Positions 23,960 to 32,816 of a DNA stretch of 64,000 nt are shown here, one piece after another (the first letter of the stretch is position 1; each line of letters opens with the position of its first letter). The stretch comes from Calditrichia bacterium (GTDB taxonomy: Bacteria > Calditrichota > Calditrichia > RBG-13-44-9 > J075). The notes beneath the pieces are model-generated. The model was not told the origin of the DNA. It worked only from the letters and a program-made list of their open reading frames with translations, and did not search any database. Both the position numbers and the translations under genes were made by a program. The DNA lies in NCBI GenBank assembly GCA_028284905.1, contig JANQQU010000035.1, positions 1-64,000 on the forward strand. Direction: 5' to 3'.

Positions 23960-24242
23960 AGCGAAAAGAATAATCAGCATTAACGATATAATACTATCCC
24001 AAAATTTTTTCTCAATAAACATTTAAAATGGCTGTACTGCATTCTTGATCACTTCTCATTTTTAAACCTGCTGTAATTTATCTTTCACGATAAACTGGAT
24101 GATGATTTTGTTGGCCTGTTTATGGTATTCACCGCACGGATTTTGAGAAAAAAATTAAAAAGAAAACTTCATATTAATAATGAAGTATCTGGAAATATGT
24201 ATTTTAAGGAGTTGAAGACAACTATTGGTCTGAGTGAGTGTT

Positions 24243-24989
24243 ATGCAAAATCTGGAAAGTTTAGTAGAAAGTTTTCTGAATGACCTGGTGAATACCAATG
24301 GCAAACTGGTTGCCGAGGGAGATGCTTCCCGGAAAAGCCTTGATGCAAAGTTGCTGGAATTCCGCATGCTGTTATCAATGTTGAGCGCGGAGGCAAAATA
24401 TCTGCAAAATAAGTTCGATAATGATCCGGCCCTGAATTCCAACGATAACGGTATTCGCCTGAAAACCCTGATCGTCTACAGCAAAGCCACGCTGAAGCTG
24501 CTGAAAGATCATGTCATCCACCCGCGTAGTATGCTGATTCCCGCCCCGGACTTTTCCCGTCTGACGGAATCATTTCCCGGCTTAAATGCCAGTATTACCA
24601 ATCGCTGGAAAGAAGCGCAAATTTGTCAGCAAAACGGCGCCTATCTATCCACAATCATTATGATTGGTAGTATTCTGGAAGGATTACTGCTCGCACGGGC
24701 GACACTTTCCACAGCGGATGTCCTGCGCACCAAACTGGCCCCGGATGGTAAAGATGGCCAGAAAAAACCATTGCAGGAGTGGACGTTATACGAGTTGATC
24801 GGGGTAGCAATTGAAATTGGCTGGCTGCGAATGGATTATCGGGACTTCGAAAACGCGTTGTTGAAATTCCATTTCCTCATTCATCCCTGGGGAGAAGTTT
24901 CCGCTCGCCTGGATGTTACCCAGGAAACCTGCAATATCTGCTGGAAAATTCTCGACAAAAGCATCGATCACCTGCTCAAATCAATCTAG
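24243..24989 (+). CDS. uncharacterised helical protein, HEPN-like C-terminal half
   Basis: The family is not recognised with confidence. The ~248-residue product is mostly helical. The N-terminal ~90 residues are charged and coiled. The C-terminal half has RWKEAQICQQNGAYLSTIIM and GSILEGLLLA, then WTLYELIGVAIEIGWL and FHFLIHPWGE. This layout (GAY-AA, GS-LEG-LL, then an IHP near the end) occurs in HEPN-domain proteins of toxin or abortive-infection type. The usual Arg of the RNase motif R-x4-6-H is not present before the His, so a nuclease role is doubtful. ATG 24243 is used; an in-frame GTG at 24234 is possible. It converges on the patatin gene with a 9-base overlap. Confidence 0.6.
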   Translation: MQNLESLVESFLNDLVNTNGKLVAEGDASRKSLDAKLLEFRMLLSMLSAEAKYLQNKFDNDPALNSNDNGIRLKTLIVYSKATLKLLKDHVIHPRSMLIPAPDFSRLTESFPGLNASITNRWKEAQICQQNGAYLSTIIMIGSILEGLLLARATLSTADVLRTKLAPDGKDGQKKPLQEWTLYELIGVAIEIGWLRMDYRDFENALLKFHFLIHPWGEVSARLDVTQETCNICWKILDKSIDHLLKSI

Positions 24990-25925
24990 CTGATTTAATT
25001 CTCCTGAGCGCAGCGCCCGGAAAACCTGAATATCATCTACCGGCGCTTTCTTCTTGCCATTAAAACGCTGCAAAAAGCGCTGCCAGAGGGAAATGCGTTT
25101 CGGATGATACTTTTCCTGAATAAAATCTTCTATCCGCCCGATCGATAATAAACCGGCGGTGTATCCTTCCGTATACATCGCGGCCTGCTGTGCTTCATCG
25201 TCCGGCGAAATCGCCTTGAGGTTGGGGACGATGAGGACGTCGGTATCCTTTAGCGTAGCGAGCGTGCTGGTATCGATGGCAATCTCATACGCATTTAGCA
25301 GGATGTTGACAATCCCTTTCGGTTCGCGGTATTGGCGTAGCATACTCAGGCAAATACTAATGATCACATCCGCGCCCATCTCCCTTAGTGGAGACACCGG
25401 GACATTTTCCACTAAAAAGCCATCAACCAGTGTTAGTCCCTCGAATTTTATCGGGGTAAATACCCCGGGAATACAGGTGCTGGCCATAATTGCCCGGGCG
25501 AGATTGCCTTTACGAATGGTTACTTTTTCTCCGGTGGCGATGTCCGTAGCGATAATTGCCAATGGAATTGGTGAATCTTCTATGTGGACGTTACCGAGGT
25601 ATTTTTCGACAATATCGCCGATAATTCGATTGGAAAGTAAGCCGTTCTTTGGGATAGTAAGGCTGGAGATGCTTAACCAGCTCATCTCTTCTGCCTGGCG
25701 ACGGATGGTGTCAATGGGAATACCAAAAGCATAGAATGCACCTATCAATGCGCCAATGCTGGTGCCGGAAATATAATCAATGCGAATGTTGTTCTCGATA
25801 AGCGCCTTCAGGGCACCAATGTGGGCGATACCACGAGTGGCGCCTCCGCTTAATGCCAGTCCGATCCGGCAATGATCCGGGATAGATATAATCGGCGTCG
25901 CTTGATGTTTAGTATGATCTGCCAT
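24981..25925 (-). CDS. patatin-like phospholipase/esterase (RssA/YchK type)
   Basis: ATG 25925 (MADHTKHQ) gives 314 residues. The patatin core is clear: the oxyanion loop LALSGGATRGIAHIGAL near 23-40, the nucleophile Ser56 in GTSIG and the catalytic Asp168 in LVDGFLVENVPV. Such enzymes hydrolyse ester bonds of lipids. This short cytoplasmic form without a signal peptide resembles RssA and YchK. The C-terminal ~60 residues are basic (KRISLWQRFLQRFNGKKK) and may touch membrane. It is followed upstream by a Rieske gene on the same strand, 22 bases away, so co-transcription is likely. Confidence 0.9.
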   Translation of the reverse strand: MADHTKHQATPIISIPDHCRIGLALSGGATRGIAHIGALKALIENNIRIDYISGTSIGALIGAFYAFGIPIDTIRRQAEEMSWLSISSLTIPKNGLLSNRIIGDIVEKYLGNVHIEDSPIPLAIIATDIATGEKVTIRKGNLARAIMASTCIPGVFTPIKFEGLTLVDGFLVENVPVSPLREMGADVIISICLSMLRQYREPKGIVNILLNAYEIAIDTSTLATLKDTDVLIVPNLKAISPDDEAQQAAMYTEGYTAGLLSIGRIEDFIQEKYHPKRISLWQRFLQRFNGKKKAPVDDIQVFRALRSGELNQLD

Positions 25926-25947
25926 TTTTCTGCACAATTTGTCTTTA

Positions 25948-26268
25948 TTAATTGGAGGGAGCTAACTCGATAAAAATCTCATCCGACTGGACGACAGTCG
26001 TAAAACCTTTCAGTTTTGCGCCTTTTTCGCTAAGGCAGCGACGGGTTTTCAGGTCGAATTTCCAGCCGTGCCAGATGCAGGTAAGCACATCCTTTTGCAG
26101 GAAGCCGTCGTCCAGGCGCGCCCCGGCATGCGGGCAGCGATTGACGATGGCATGATAGCCACTATCAGTCTGAAACAATACAATATGCTGTCCATCCGGT
26201 AAAACAAACCGTTTTGGATGCTTCGGGCGAATATCTGTTGTTCGGCAAAGAAAATGAAGGTTATCCAT
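25948..26268 (-). CDS. Rieske [2Fe-2S] ferredoxin-type protein
   Basis: The 106-residue single-domain protein carries both cluster-binding boxes, Cys45-x-His47 in NRCPHAGARL and Cys64-x2-His67 in LTCIWHGWKFD. Small soluble Rieske proteins donate electrons to oxygenases or nitrite-reductase-like enzymes. No oxygenase is near, so the partner is unknown. Its ATG overlaps the stop of the small membrane protein gene by one base (TAATG at 26266-26270 in complement), which suggests translational coupling. Confidence 0.92.
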   Translation of the reverse strand: MDNLHFLCRTTDIRPKHPKRFVLPDGQHIVLFQTDSGYHAIVNRCPHAGARLDDGFLQKDVLTCIWHGWKFDLKTRRCLSEKGAKLKGFTTVVQSDEIFIELAPSN

Positions 26269-26675
26269 TAGAGATACAAGTAAACCAGGTCCATAAGTTG
26301 TGTGGAATATCGATCGAGATAATTCCGAAAATAATATATGAATACCAGCACAAAGGCGATTAAAAGCACTGCGAGCGCGGAACTGACCAGAAAATACAAA
26401 CGGAGCTTTTCCAGCATTCCCATTAATTGATCGGTATTTTCCCAGCTTTCCGCCCGTTCAGCTTTTCCGGCGGCCTGCAGTAAAATCAAACCAATCCATA
26501 GCGGTATCCAGGCGAACAATACGCCGATCAAGGTAAAAATAAGCCCGACACCGCAAAGCAGGAAAAAAGTGCCGAGCAGGCGCATCCAGATACTCATCTT
26601 GCCGGCAAGTTGATGTACTTGTGGCAGCTTACTTTCTGGTGTGTGGGAAAATTGTGAATCGTAAGTTTGACTCAT
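26268..26675 (-). CDS. small membrane protein (DUF5362-like)
   Basis: ATG 26675 is chosen because GGAG lies six bases upstream; an in-frame GTG two codons earlier is less likely. The 135-residue product has a hydrophilic N-terminus, then two adjacent membrane segments (MRLLGTFFLLCGVGLIFTLI and IPLWIGLILLQAAG), a charged loop (KAERAESWENTDQLMGML) and a third helix (FLVSSALAVLLIAFVLVFIYYF). This matches the DUF5362 layout; no biochemical function is known. It is first in a likely operon with the Rieske and patatin genes. Confidence 0.7.
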   Translation of the reverse strand: MSQTYDSQFSHTPESKLPQVHQLAGKMSIWMRLLGTFFLLCGVGLIFTLIGVLFAWIPLWIGLILLQAAGKAERAESWENTDQLMGMLEKLRLYFLVSSALAVLLIAFVLVFIYYFRNYLDRYSTQLMDLVYLYL

Positions 26676-27124
26676 TTGCACTCCAGTTCAACCGGCGAAA
26701 ATTTTTGCCGGAAATTATCAATCCGGCATCGAATATTACCATGTGGTGGTGGAAAAGTTTCCAGCGAAAACTACCTGTTCATAATATAGTCAGTCAGCGC
26801 TTTAAAATATAGGGATATTCCATATTGAGAATTTACTTTTATTTGTGAAAAAAATTTTTTATTGTAACTCACTCGACGCATTTCAGTATCCCTTTTAATG
26901 ATTAAAACTGCAGGACAGTCGAATGCAACGCGGTTATTCTGAGTGTTTTTACACACCATCAAACTACCGCAAACCGCAGCAAATCCACCAACAATTTTTA
27001 TTCTCCAACTTATCTGCATTCACTCATTCATATATTAGTTATCGATACGTTTCAGTTTTGGGAAATTGCAAACAATTAAATGTTCATTCTGTTTATTCAT
27101 AATACAAACACGCGAGGAGAACTG
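26676..27124. other. divergent promoter spacer
   Basis: This AT-rich stretch lies between the minus-strand membrane gene and the plus-strand protease gene. It holds a near-palindrome CCGGCGAAAATTTTTGCCGG (about 26690-26709). An 82-codon frame on the minus strand (26771-27019) has no family features. Promoters for both flanking genes are expected here, but no consensus is clear. Confidence 0.4.
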
Positions 27125-30100
27125 ATGTATTATCGATCTATACTCTTAATGTTGCTGACAACGTTCATTGTCACTACTGCCTGGAGTCAGGAGGAAACGC
27201 GCCTGCTGCGTTTTCCCACGACTAACGGCGAGCAAATCGTTTTTTCCTATGCTTTTGATCTTTACACCGTGCCGGTAAGCGGAGGGGTGGCACGGAAAAT
27301 GACCAGCCATACCGGTGATGAAATGTTTCCCCGTTTCTCACCCGATGGCAGTCAGATTGCATTCACCGGGCAGTACGATGGTAATACCGAAGTCTACCTG
27401 ATGCCGGCCAACGGCGGTGTGCCTAAGCGATTGACCTATACCGCAACACTTGGCCGTGATGATGTCTCCGACCGCATGGGGCCGAACAACCTGGTAATGA
27501 CCTGGAAAAACCAGTCCCCGGAAGTTGTCTTCCGCTCCCGGAAAACTTCCTTCAACTCTTTTGTCGGATATCTCTATTCGGTTTCCACTGATGGTGAATT
27601 ACCGGCGCAGGTTGCGGTACCGCGCGGTGGTTTTTGCTCTTTTTCACCGGATGACAGTAAAATGGCTTACAACCGGGTTTTCCGGGAATTCCGCACCTGG
27701 AAACGCTATCGCGGTGGCATGGCCGACGATATCTGGGTCTATGATTTCAACAGCAAGCAGGTTGAAAACATTACCGACAATCCCGCACAGGATATTATTC
27801 CCATGTGGGCCGGAAACAAGATTTATTTCCTTTCCGATCGCGACAAGCGAATGAATCTCTATTCCTATGATGTAAGTAGCAAGGCAGTCGCGCAGCACAC
27901 CAACTTCACCGACTTTGATATCAAATTCCCGTCCCTCGGGAAAGGCGCCATCGTTTTCGAAAATGGCGGCTACATCTACTATTTCGATCTCGCTACTGAA
28001 CAACACCGGAAAGTCTCAATTACATTACAGGAAGATTTTACCACTGGCCGTGGTGGCATTCGTGAAGCTGGCACCAGCGTCTCCAACTATGAAATTTCTC
28101 CCGATGGCAAGCGTGCCTTGATGGGCGCTCGCGGGGACGTCTTCACGCTTCCTGCTGAACATGGCCCGACCCGCAACCTCACCAATTCTTCCAACGTCCA
28201 CGAAAGAAACTCCAAGTGGTCCCCGGATGGTAAGTGGATTGCTTACATCTCGGACGAAAGCGGCGAAAACGAGATTTACGTCGTCGCACAAGATGGCAAA
28301 AGCAAGCCCCGCCAGGTCACCAAGGGTGCGGACACTTACTATTATCAAATGTATTGGTCGCCGGACAGCAAAAAGCTGCTCTGGGGCGATAAGAAGCTGC
28401 GCTTGCGCTATGTCGATGTGGCCAGCGGAAAAGTGACCGAAGTTGCACAAGCGACCGCCTGGGAAATTCGCCAGTATGTCTGGTCCCCGGATAGCCGCTG
28501 GATTGCCTATGCAACTCCGGAAGAAGAACTTATGACCACAATTCAATTGTATTCTGTGGATCAGAAGAAAACTTACCCGGTAACCCGCGGCTGGTATAGT
28601 GCTGGCTCCCCGGCGTTCAGCAGCGACGGTAAGTATCTCTTCTTCACCTCCAGCCGGGATTTTAGTCCGATTTATAGCTGGACAGAGTGGAACCACGCTT
28701 ATCAGGATATGCAGCGCATCTATTTTGTTACTTTGGCGAAATCGACCAAATCACCGTTCGAGCCGAAGAGTGATGAAGTTTCTGTGAAGGCAGAGGCGAA
28801 AAAAGATAAGGATGGCGATAAGAAAGACAAGAAGAAAGACAAGGATGGCGACAAGAAAGATAGCGGCGTTACCGTTAAAGTGGATGTTGATGGTTTGCAG
28901 GATCGGGTAATCGGTTTGCCGGTATCTCCCTCTTCCTACTTCAATGTTAGTTGTGTTGGAAATTCCGTTTATTATCAGCGCAATGGTAGCAGCGACGAGC
29001 GCACCAAGCTGTTTTTATACGATCTGAAAAAGCAAAAAGAGACCGAACTTGGCCAAATTAATGGTTACGAGATTTCCGCGGATAATAAGAAGATGCTCGT
29101 TTCCCAGCGGCGGAAATACGCCATTGTGGATTTACCAAAAGGAAAAGTAAAGCTGGACAAATCCCTCAGCCTTTCCGATATGGAAATGACCCTTGATCGC
29201 CATGCCGAGTGGCGGCAGATTTTCTACGAGTGCTGGCGCCAGATGCGCGATTTTCTCTATGCCCCGAACATGCATGGCGTGGACTGGGAAGGGATGAGAG
29301 ACCGCTATGCCGCGCTCTTACCGTATGTTAATCACCGTAAAGACCTTACTTACATCATTGGTGAAATGATCGGCGAGTTGAATGTCGGTCATGCCTACGT
29401 CGGTGGTGGTGATGTGCCCCGTGCCGATCGGGTGCAAATGGGCTTGCTCGGTGCTGTTTTAGAGCATGATGCATCCTCATCTTATTACCGCGTTAAGAAA
29501 ATTCTCAAGGGCGAAAACTGGGGTAATGCCCGGAAATCTCCGCTGCGCGAAGTTGGCGTCAATGTCAACGAAGGCGATTACATTCTGGCGGTAAATGGTC
29601 AGCCGACCAATCAGATGACCAATATTTACGAGGCACTGGTTAATACCGCTGGCAAGCAGGTTACCCTGACGGTGAACAGCAGCGCATCCACCGCTGGCAG
29701 CCGTACTGAAACAGTGGTGCCGATTCGCGATGAATCCAGCCTTTACTATTATAACTGGGTGCAGGAAAATATCGACAAGGTCTCCCAGGCAACTGGCGGC
29801 AAGGTCGGTTACCTGCATGTGCCGGATATGGGCGTAAACGGCCTGAATGAATTCGTGAAGCATTTCTATCCGCAGCTGCGCAAGAAGGCATTGATTATCG
29901 ATGTGCGCGGTAACGGCGGCGGTAACGTTTCCCCGATGCTCATCGATCGCCTGCGTCGGGAAATCGCTATGATCGATATGAGCCGTAATAACAGTAACCG
30001 CCCGGATCCCGGTGCAACTTTCCTCGGACCGATGGTTTGTTTGTTAAATGAATTCTCCGCTTCCGATGGTGATCTTTTCCCTTATCGTTTCAAGAAGCAT

Positions 30101-30403
30101 GGCTTAGGAAAATTGATCGGTAAGCGCAGCTGGGGCGGCGTTGTTGGTATCCGTGGCTCCCTGCCGCTGGTAGATGGTGGCACACTCCACAAGCCGGAAT
30201 TTGCCCCCTACGATACTGAAGGTAAAAACTGGATTATCGAAGGCTACGGCGTCGACCCGGATATCTATGTCGATAATGAGCCCGGGAAAGAATTCGCCGG
30301 TGAAGACCAGCAGCTGAATAAGGCTATCGAGGTAATTCTCGAAGAGCTGAAAACGAAAGAACATAAGCTGCCGGAAATTCCCGCTTATCCTGACAGACGA
30401 TAA
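27125..30403 (+). CDS. tricorn-type S41 peptidase, exported
   Basis: The start at ATG 27125 (MYYRSILLML) gives a signal peptide (cleavage near AWSQ) and has GAGGAG upstream. The 1092-residue protein has N-terminal PD40-type propeller repeats (FSPDGSQIAFTG, WSPDGKWIAYIS), a Lys/Asp-rich linker (residues ~550-580), a tricorn C1 region, a PDZ domain (LREVGVNVNEGDYILAVNG) and an S41 protease core with NEFSASDGD (nucleophile Ser at 978-980) and GKRSWGG. His756 lies in GELNVGHAYV; the Ser that precedes it in archaeal tricorn is Gly here. It probably trims peptides in the periplasm. It stands alone, with a hairpin after the stop. Confidence 0.93.
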   Translation: MYYRSILLMLLTTFIVTTAWSQEETRLLRFPTTNGEQIVFSYAFDLYTVPVSGGVARKMTSHTGDEMFPRFSPDGSQIAFTGQYDGNTEVYLMPANGGVPKRLTYTATLGRDDVSDRMGPNNLVMTWKNQSPEVVFRSRKTSFNSFVGYLYSVSTDGELPAQVAVPRGGFCSFSPDDSKMAYNRVFREFRTWKRYRGGMADDIWVYDFNSKQVENITDNPAQDIIPMWAGNKIYFLSDRDKRMNLYSYDVSSKAVAQHTNFTDFDIKFPSLGKGAIVFENGGYIYYFDLATEQHRKVSITLQEDFTTGRGGIREAGTSVSNYEISPDGKRALMGARGDVFTLPAEHGPTRNLTNSSNVHERNSKWSPDGKWIAYISDESGENEIYVVAQDGKSKPRQVTKGADTYYYQMYWSPDSKKLLWGDKKLRLRYVDVASGKVTEVAQATAWEIRQYVWSPDSRWIAYATPEEELMTTIQLYSVDQKKTYPVTRGWYSAGSPAFSSDGKYLFFTSSRDFSPIYSWTEWNHAYQDMQRIYFVTLAKSTKSPFEPKSDEVSVKAEAKKDKDGDKKDKKKDKDGDKKDSGVTVKVDVDGLQDRVIGLPVSPSSYFNVSCVGNSVYYQRNGSSDERTKLFLYDLKKQKETELGQINGYEISADNKKMLVSQRRKYAIVDLPKGKVKLDKSLSLSDMEMTLDRHAEWRQIFYECWRQMRDFLYAPNMHGVDWEGMRDRYAALLPYVNHRKDLTYIIGEMIGELNVGHAYVGGGDVPRADRVQMGLLGAVLEHDASSSYYRVKKILKGENWGNARKSPLREVGVNVNEGDYILAVNGQPTNQMTNIYEALVNTAGKQVTLTVNSSASTAGSRTETVVPIRDESSLYYYNWVQENIDKVSQATGGKVGYLHVPDMGVNGLNEFVKHFYPQLRKKALIIDVRGNGGGNVSPMLIDRLRREIAMIDMSRNNSNRPDPGATFLGPMVCLLNEFSASDGDLFPYRFKKHGLGKLIGKRSWGGVVGIRGSLPLVDGGTLHKPEFAPYDTEGKNWIIEGYGVDPDIYVDNEPGKEFAGEDQQLNKAIEVILEELKTKEHKLPEIPAYPDRR

Positions 30404-30424
30404 TTTTTTAACAGCAGTATAAAG

Positions 30425-30468
30425 AAAGTGGCAGTAGCAATCCCATTTGGGATGTTGCTGCCACTTTT
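30425..30468. terminator. bidirectional terminator-like hairpin
   Basis: AAAGTGGCAGTAGCAATCCCA pairs with TGGGATGTTGCTGCCACTTT with two mismatches; only a 20-base part of the left arm is quoted in substance. A short T-rich tail follows on the plus strand (CCACTTTTGTTTG). It sits between the convergent protease and WD40 genes. Confidence 0.75.
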
Positions 30469-30535
30469 GTTTGTAGGATCTTGAGAAGCATGTGGGTTAT
30501 TTTGAGATACGGATGTTTTCTATCCTTCGTTTACC

Positions 30536-30611
30536 CGCCCCGGACTTCGTCCTGGGCTATTCCGGGACGCCCTGCCGGGCTGGTGTTTTTATTGCCAAGG
30601 TCCGTAGGACC
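30536..30611. repeat. GC-palindrome cluster
   Basis: CCCGCCCCGGACTTCGTCC, GCCCTGCCGGGC (30569-30580) and GGTCCGTAGGACC (30599-30611) resemble the short palindromes at 12541-12720 in size and spacing. It lies downstream of the WD40 gene. Confidence 0.45.
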
Positions 30612-30641
30612 GTGCCTTGTTAACCCGTGCGTAGCTCTGGG

Positions 30642-32816
30642 TTAGTCGATAATAATATCAAATGCACCAGCCTTCATCTCCCGGACCGGGCTGATTTCGA
30701 TGGCATAACGGAAGCGGAACTGGAGAATCGTTTCGATGTATTTCAGAGCGTTCTTCACCTTCGGGGGCAGCTTTTTGTTGCGGCGGAGCCGCTGGACGCT
30801 GCCAAGATGGGCAGGAGTACTTCTGAGAAACGCTTCGCTGAGCAGCATGGGAATATCGAGATTGCGGATATCCCAGAAGGTCATGGAGGCATCGCTGTTG
30901 CCCAAGGCCATAAAGGCGCCATCAGGGGAAATGTGTAGCGCATTTAATTGCTGGCCGTTTATAGTGATGCGCCCAAGATCAAGATTGTTCTTCCATAATT
31001 TGAAGGCAACTTCCCCATTCGCCGCGGCACTCAGAACAACGCCATTGCGATGGATGCTCCGTATGCGCTGCAAACCACTTCGGTGCCGCTGAAACGAACC
31101 CGAGGTAGCAGCCACCCCATATTGACCGATGCGAATCATTTGCACTTTCCAATTGGATTTTCCAGTGATAATTGCTTGCCCATCCGGGGAAAAGTCGCCA
31201 CAGCGAAAAATCGGTTCCTTTGCCGGTTCTATTATTTCATCGACGAGTTCCAGGGAAGGAAGCTCCAGCAGAGCAAGGTTTTTGTAGAGAAGCGCAGCAT
31301 AATGCCCATCACGAGAAACGCAAGCAGCGCGTGGCCAAAAACTGAACTGACGCTGGTTCAATTGCTGCCGGCTGGCCGCATCCCACAAAACAACCATGCC
31401 ATCCCGCCCGGTGGTAAAAAAGCGATTCTCCGGTAAAGGCAGAATGTCGGTAATCGATCCAGTGTGATGTCCGACTTGCTGAACATTTTCTCCCTCAGCA
31501 ACATAAAGTGAGCAGATACTCGTCGATTTATTGGTTCGTTCCACACAGGCAAGCAGCCCGCCGGAAGTGTAGGTAACCCGCCCGATAGAGCGTTGAAATC
31601 CTCGCAGGACGTTAGTGAGCTCCCCGCGCTCATAGTTCCAGATCGCTACTTTCCGGGTGGCAGTGCCGATAGCAATTTCCGGTGCCTGCGGAGAAAATGC
31701 GATGTCGTTGATTCGACCGGGGACATTTATCTGCGCTTTCTGAACTGCTGGTTTTAAGATCTCTTTAATTTCTGTCGCGCTGACAACCATCGGTTGATAT
31801 GCCAGTTCACTTAAGCGCTGAAAGAATTGCTGTGCATCTGCTGCCGCAGGCCGCCAGGACCCCTTGCTGAGGATATCTATGATGTTAATGCTCCAAAAAA
31901 ACGGCACTTCAAAAACCAATTGCCAGAGGCGTTCCCATTCCGCCTGATCGGCAAGCACCCTTACAAACACTTTGAACTCTTCATCGTTCATCTTGTCCAG
32001 GCGGGTGCGAAAGTCCCTGCCGGCAAGAATGCTGAGGAAGCGCGCTTTCCCGGCTTTGCGGATTTTAGCGGTAATCTTTTGCCGCATTGTTGGACTGGCG
32101 GCATCGAACATAGTGCGAAGCAGGCGACCATCGAAATCCAACGCTTCATACTTTTCCCAACGCTCCGTCAGGAAAAAAAACAACGCTTGTTGATAACTGT
32201 CTTTCGGCAGGAAACCGGCTTCGATAACCAGCTCAACTGCCTGGGGATGGTCGCCGCTAATGGCAAGACTATAAAGCTTCTGCCGAGCGTCTTCCCGGAT
32301 AAGTTTTAATAATACAGCCTTTGCCTGGTCGGCAAACTGGGGATCATTTTTTTCATAGAGATTCAGCAAGTTAAGGACGATCCGTTCCCCGGCACGATTG
32401 AGATTGCTCCCTTTCCCCTGTAATAAAGTTAGCAATGGATAAAGGCGATTATCATCTTTTAGCGTCCAGCCCTTCATCTTAATAATCTCAGCCAGGCCAT
32501 CATGACGGGTATCCGCCCAGGTATCGCAGATAAACCAGATGCGATTTCTATAATTGATCGCCTGGTGATTAGATAAATAATAGGGATCCTCTTTAGGGGT
32601 TTTAAGGAATAGTTTCCGAAGATAATTTTGCACCCAGGGATCCGGGTGGGAAGTAAAAATTTCTGCGAGTGTCTTCCAGGCGTTGAAGTAACGAAAAAGA
32701 CGCAGGCGCCAAAATAAAAGTCTGTAGCGAATTTGAGAAATTACCGGAATGTCGCATGGTCGATTTATTGCGGCGATAGTCCGATCAATGGCTTCTCTAT
32801 GGCTGCCAAAACTCAT
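30642..32816 (-). CDS. helical-repeat plus WD40 beta-propeller protein
   Basis: This 724-residue cytoplasmic protein (no signal peptide) has two halves. Residues 1-355 are helical and repeat-like (ARM/HEAT style), with TFxxHPDPWVQNYL and further helix pairs. Residues ~365-670 are WD40-like blades: INDIAFSPQAPEIAIGTA-RKVAIWNYE, GSITDILPLPENRFFTTGRDGMVVLWD and LNALHISPDGAFMALGNSDASMTFWD. A C-terminal tail after the last blade ends AGAFDIIID; similar FDI-ending tails occur, in my recollection, on propeller proteins of predicted AAA-containing complexes. Its ATG overlaps the stop of the AAA+ ATPase gene by 4 bases, so the two are made together and likely form a complex. The propeller may choose the target. 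Function unknown. Confidence 0.75.
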   Translation of the reverse strand: MSFGSHREAIDRTIAAINRPCDIPVISQIRYRLLFWRLRLFRYFNAWKTLAEIFTSHPDPWVQNYLRKLFLKTPKEDPYYLSNHQAINYRNRIWFICDTWADTRHDGLAEIIKMKGWTLKDDNRLYPLLTLLQGKGSNLNRAGERIVLNLLNLYEKNDPQFADQAKAVLLKLIREDARQKLYSLAISGDHPQAVELVIEAGFLPKDSYQQALFFFLTERWEKYEALDFDGRLLRTMFDAASPTMRQKITAKIRKAGKARFLSILAGRDFRTRLDKMNDEEFKVFVRVLADQAEWERLWQLVFEVPFFWSINIIDILSKGSWRPAAADAQQFFQRLSELAYQPMVVSATEIKEILKPAVQKAQINVPGRINDIAFSPQAPEIAIGTATRKVAIWNYERGELTNVLRGFQRSIGRVTYTSGGLLACVERTNKSTSICSLYVAEGENVQQVGHHTGSITDILPLPENRFFTTGRDGMVVLWDAASRQQLNQRQFSFWPRAACVSRDGHYAALLYKNLALLELPSLELVDEIIEPAKEPIFRCGDFSPDGQAIITGKSNWKVQMIRIGQYGVAATSGSFQRHRSGLQRIRSIHRNGVVLSAAANGEVAFKLWKNNLDLGRITINGQQLNALHISPDGAFMALGNSDASMTFWDIRNLDIPMLLSEAFLRSTPAHLGSVQRLRRNKKLPPKVKNALKYIETILQFRFRYAIEISPVREMKAGAFDIIID

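Noticed and set aside
26771-27019. 82-codon minus-strand frame upstream of the protease
   Set aside because: No ribosome-binding site or family pattern; lies in the expected promoter region.
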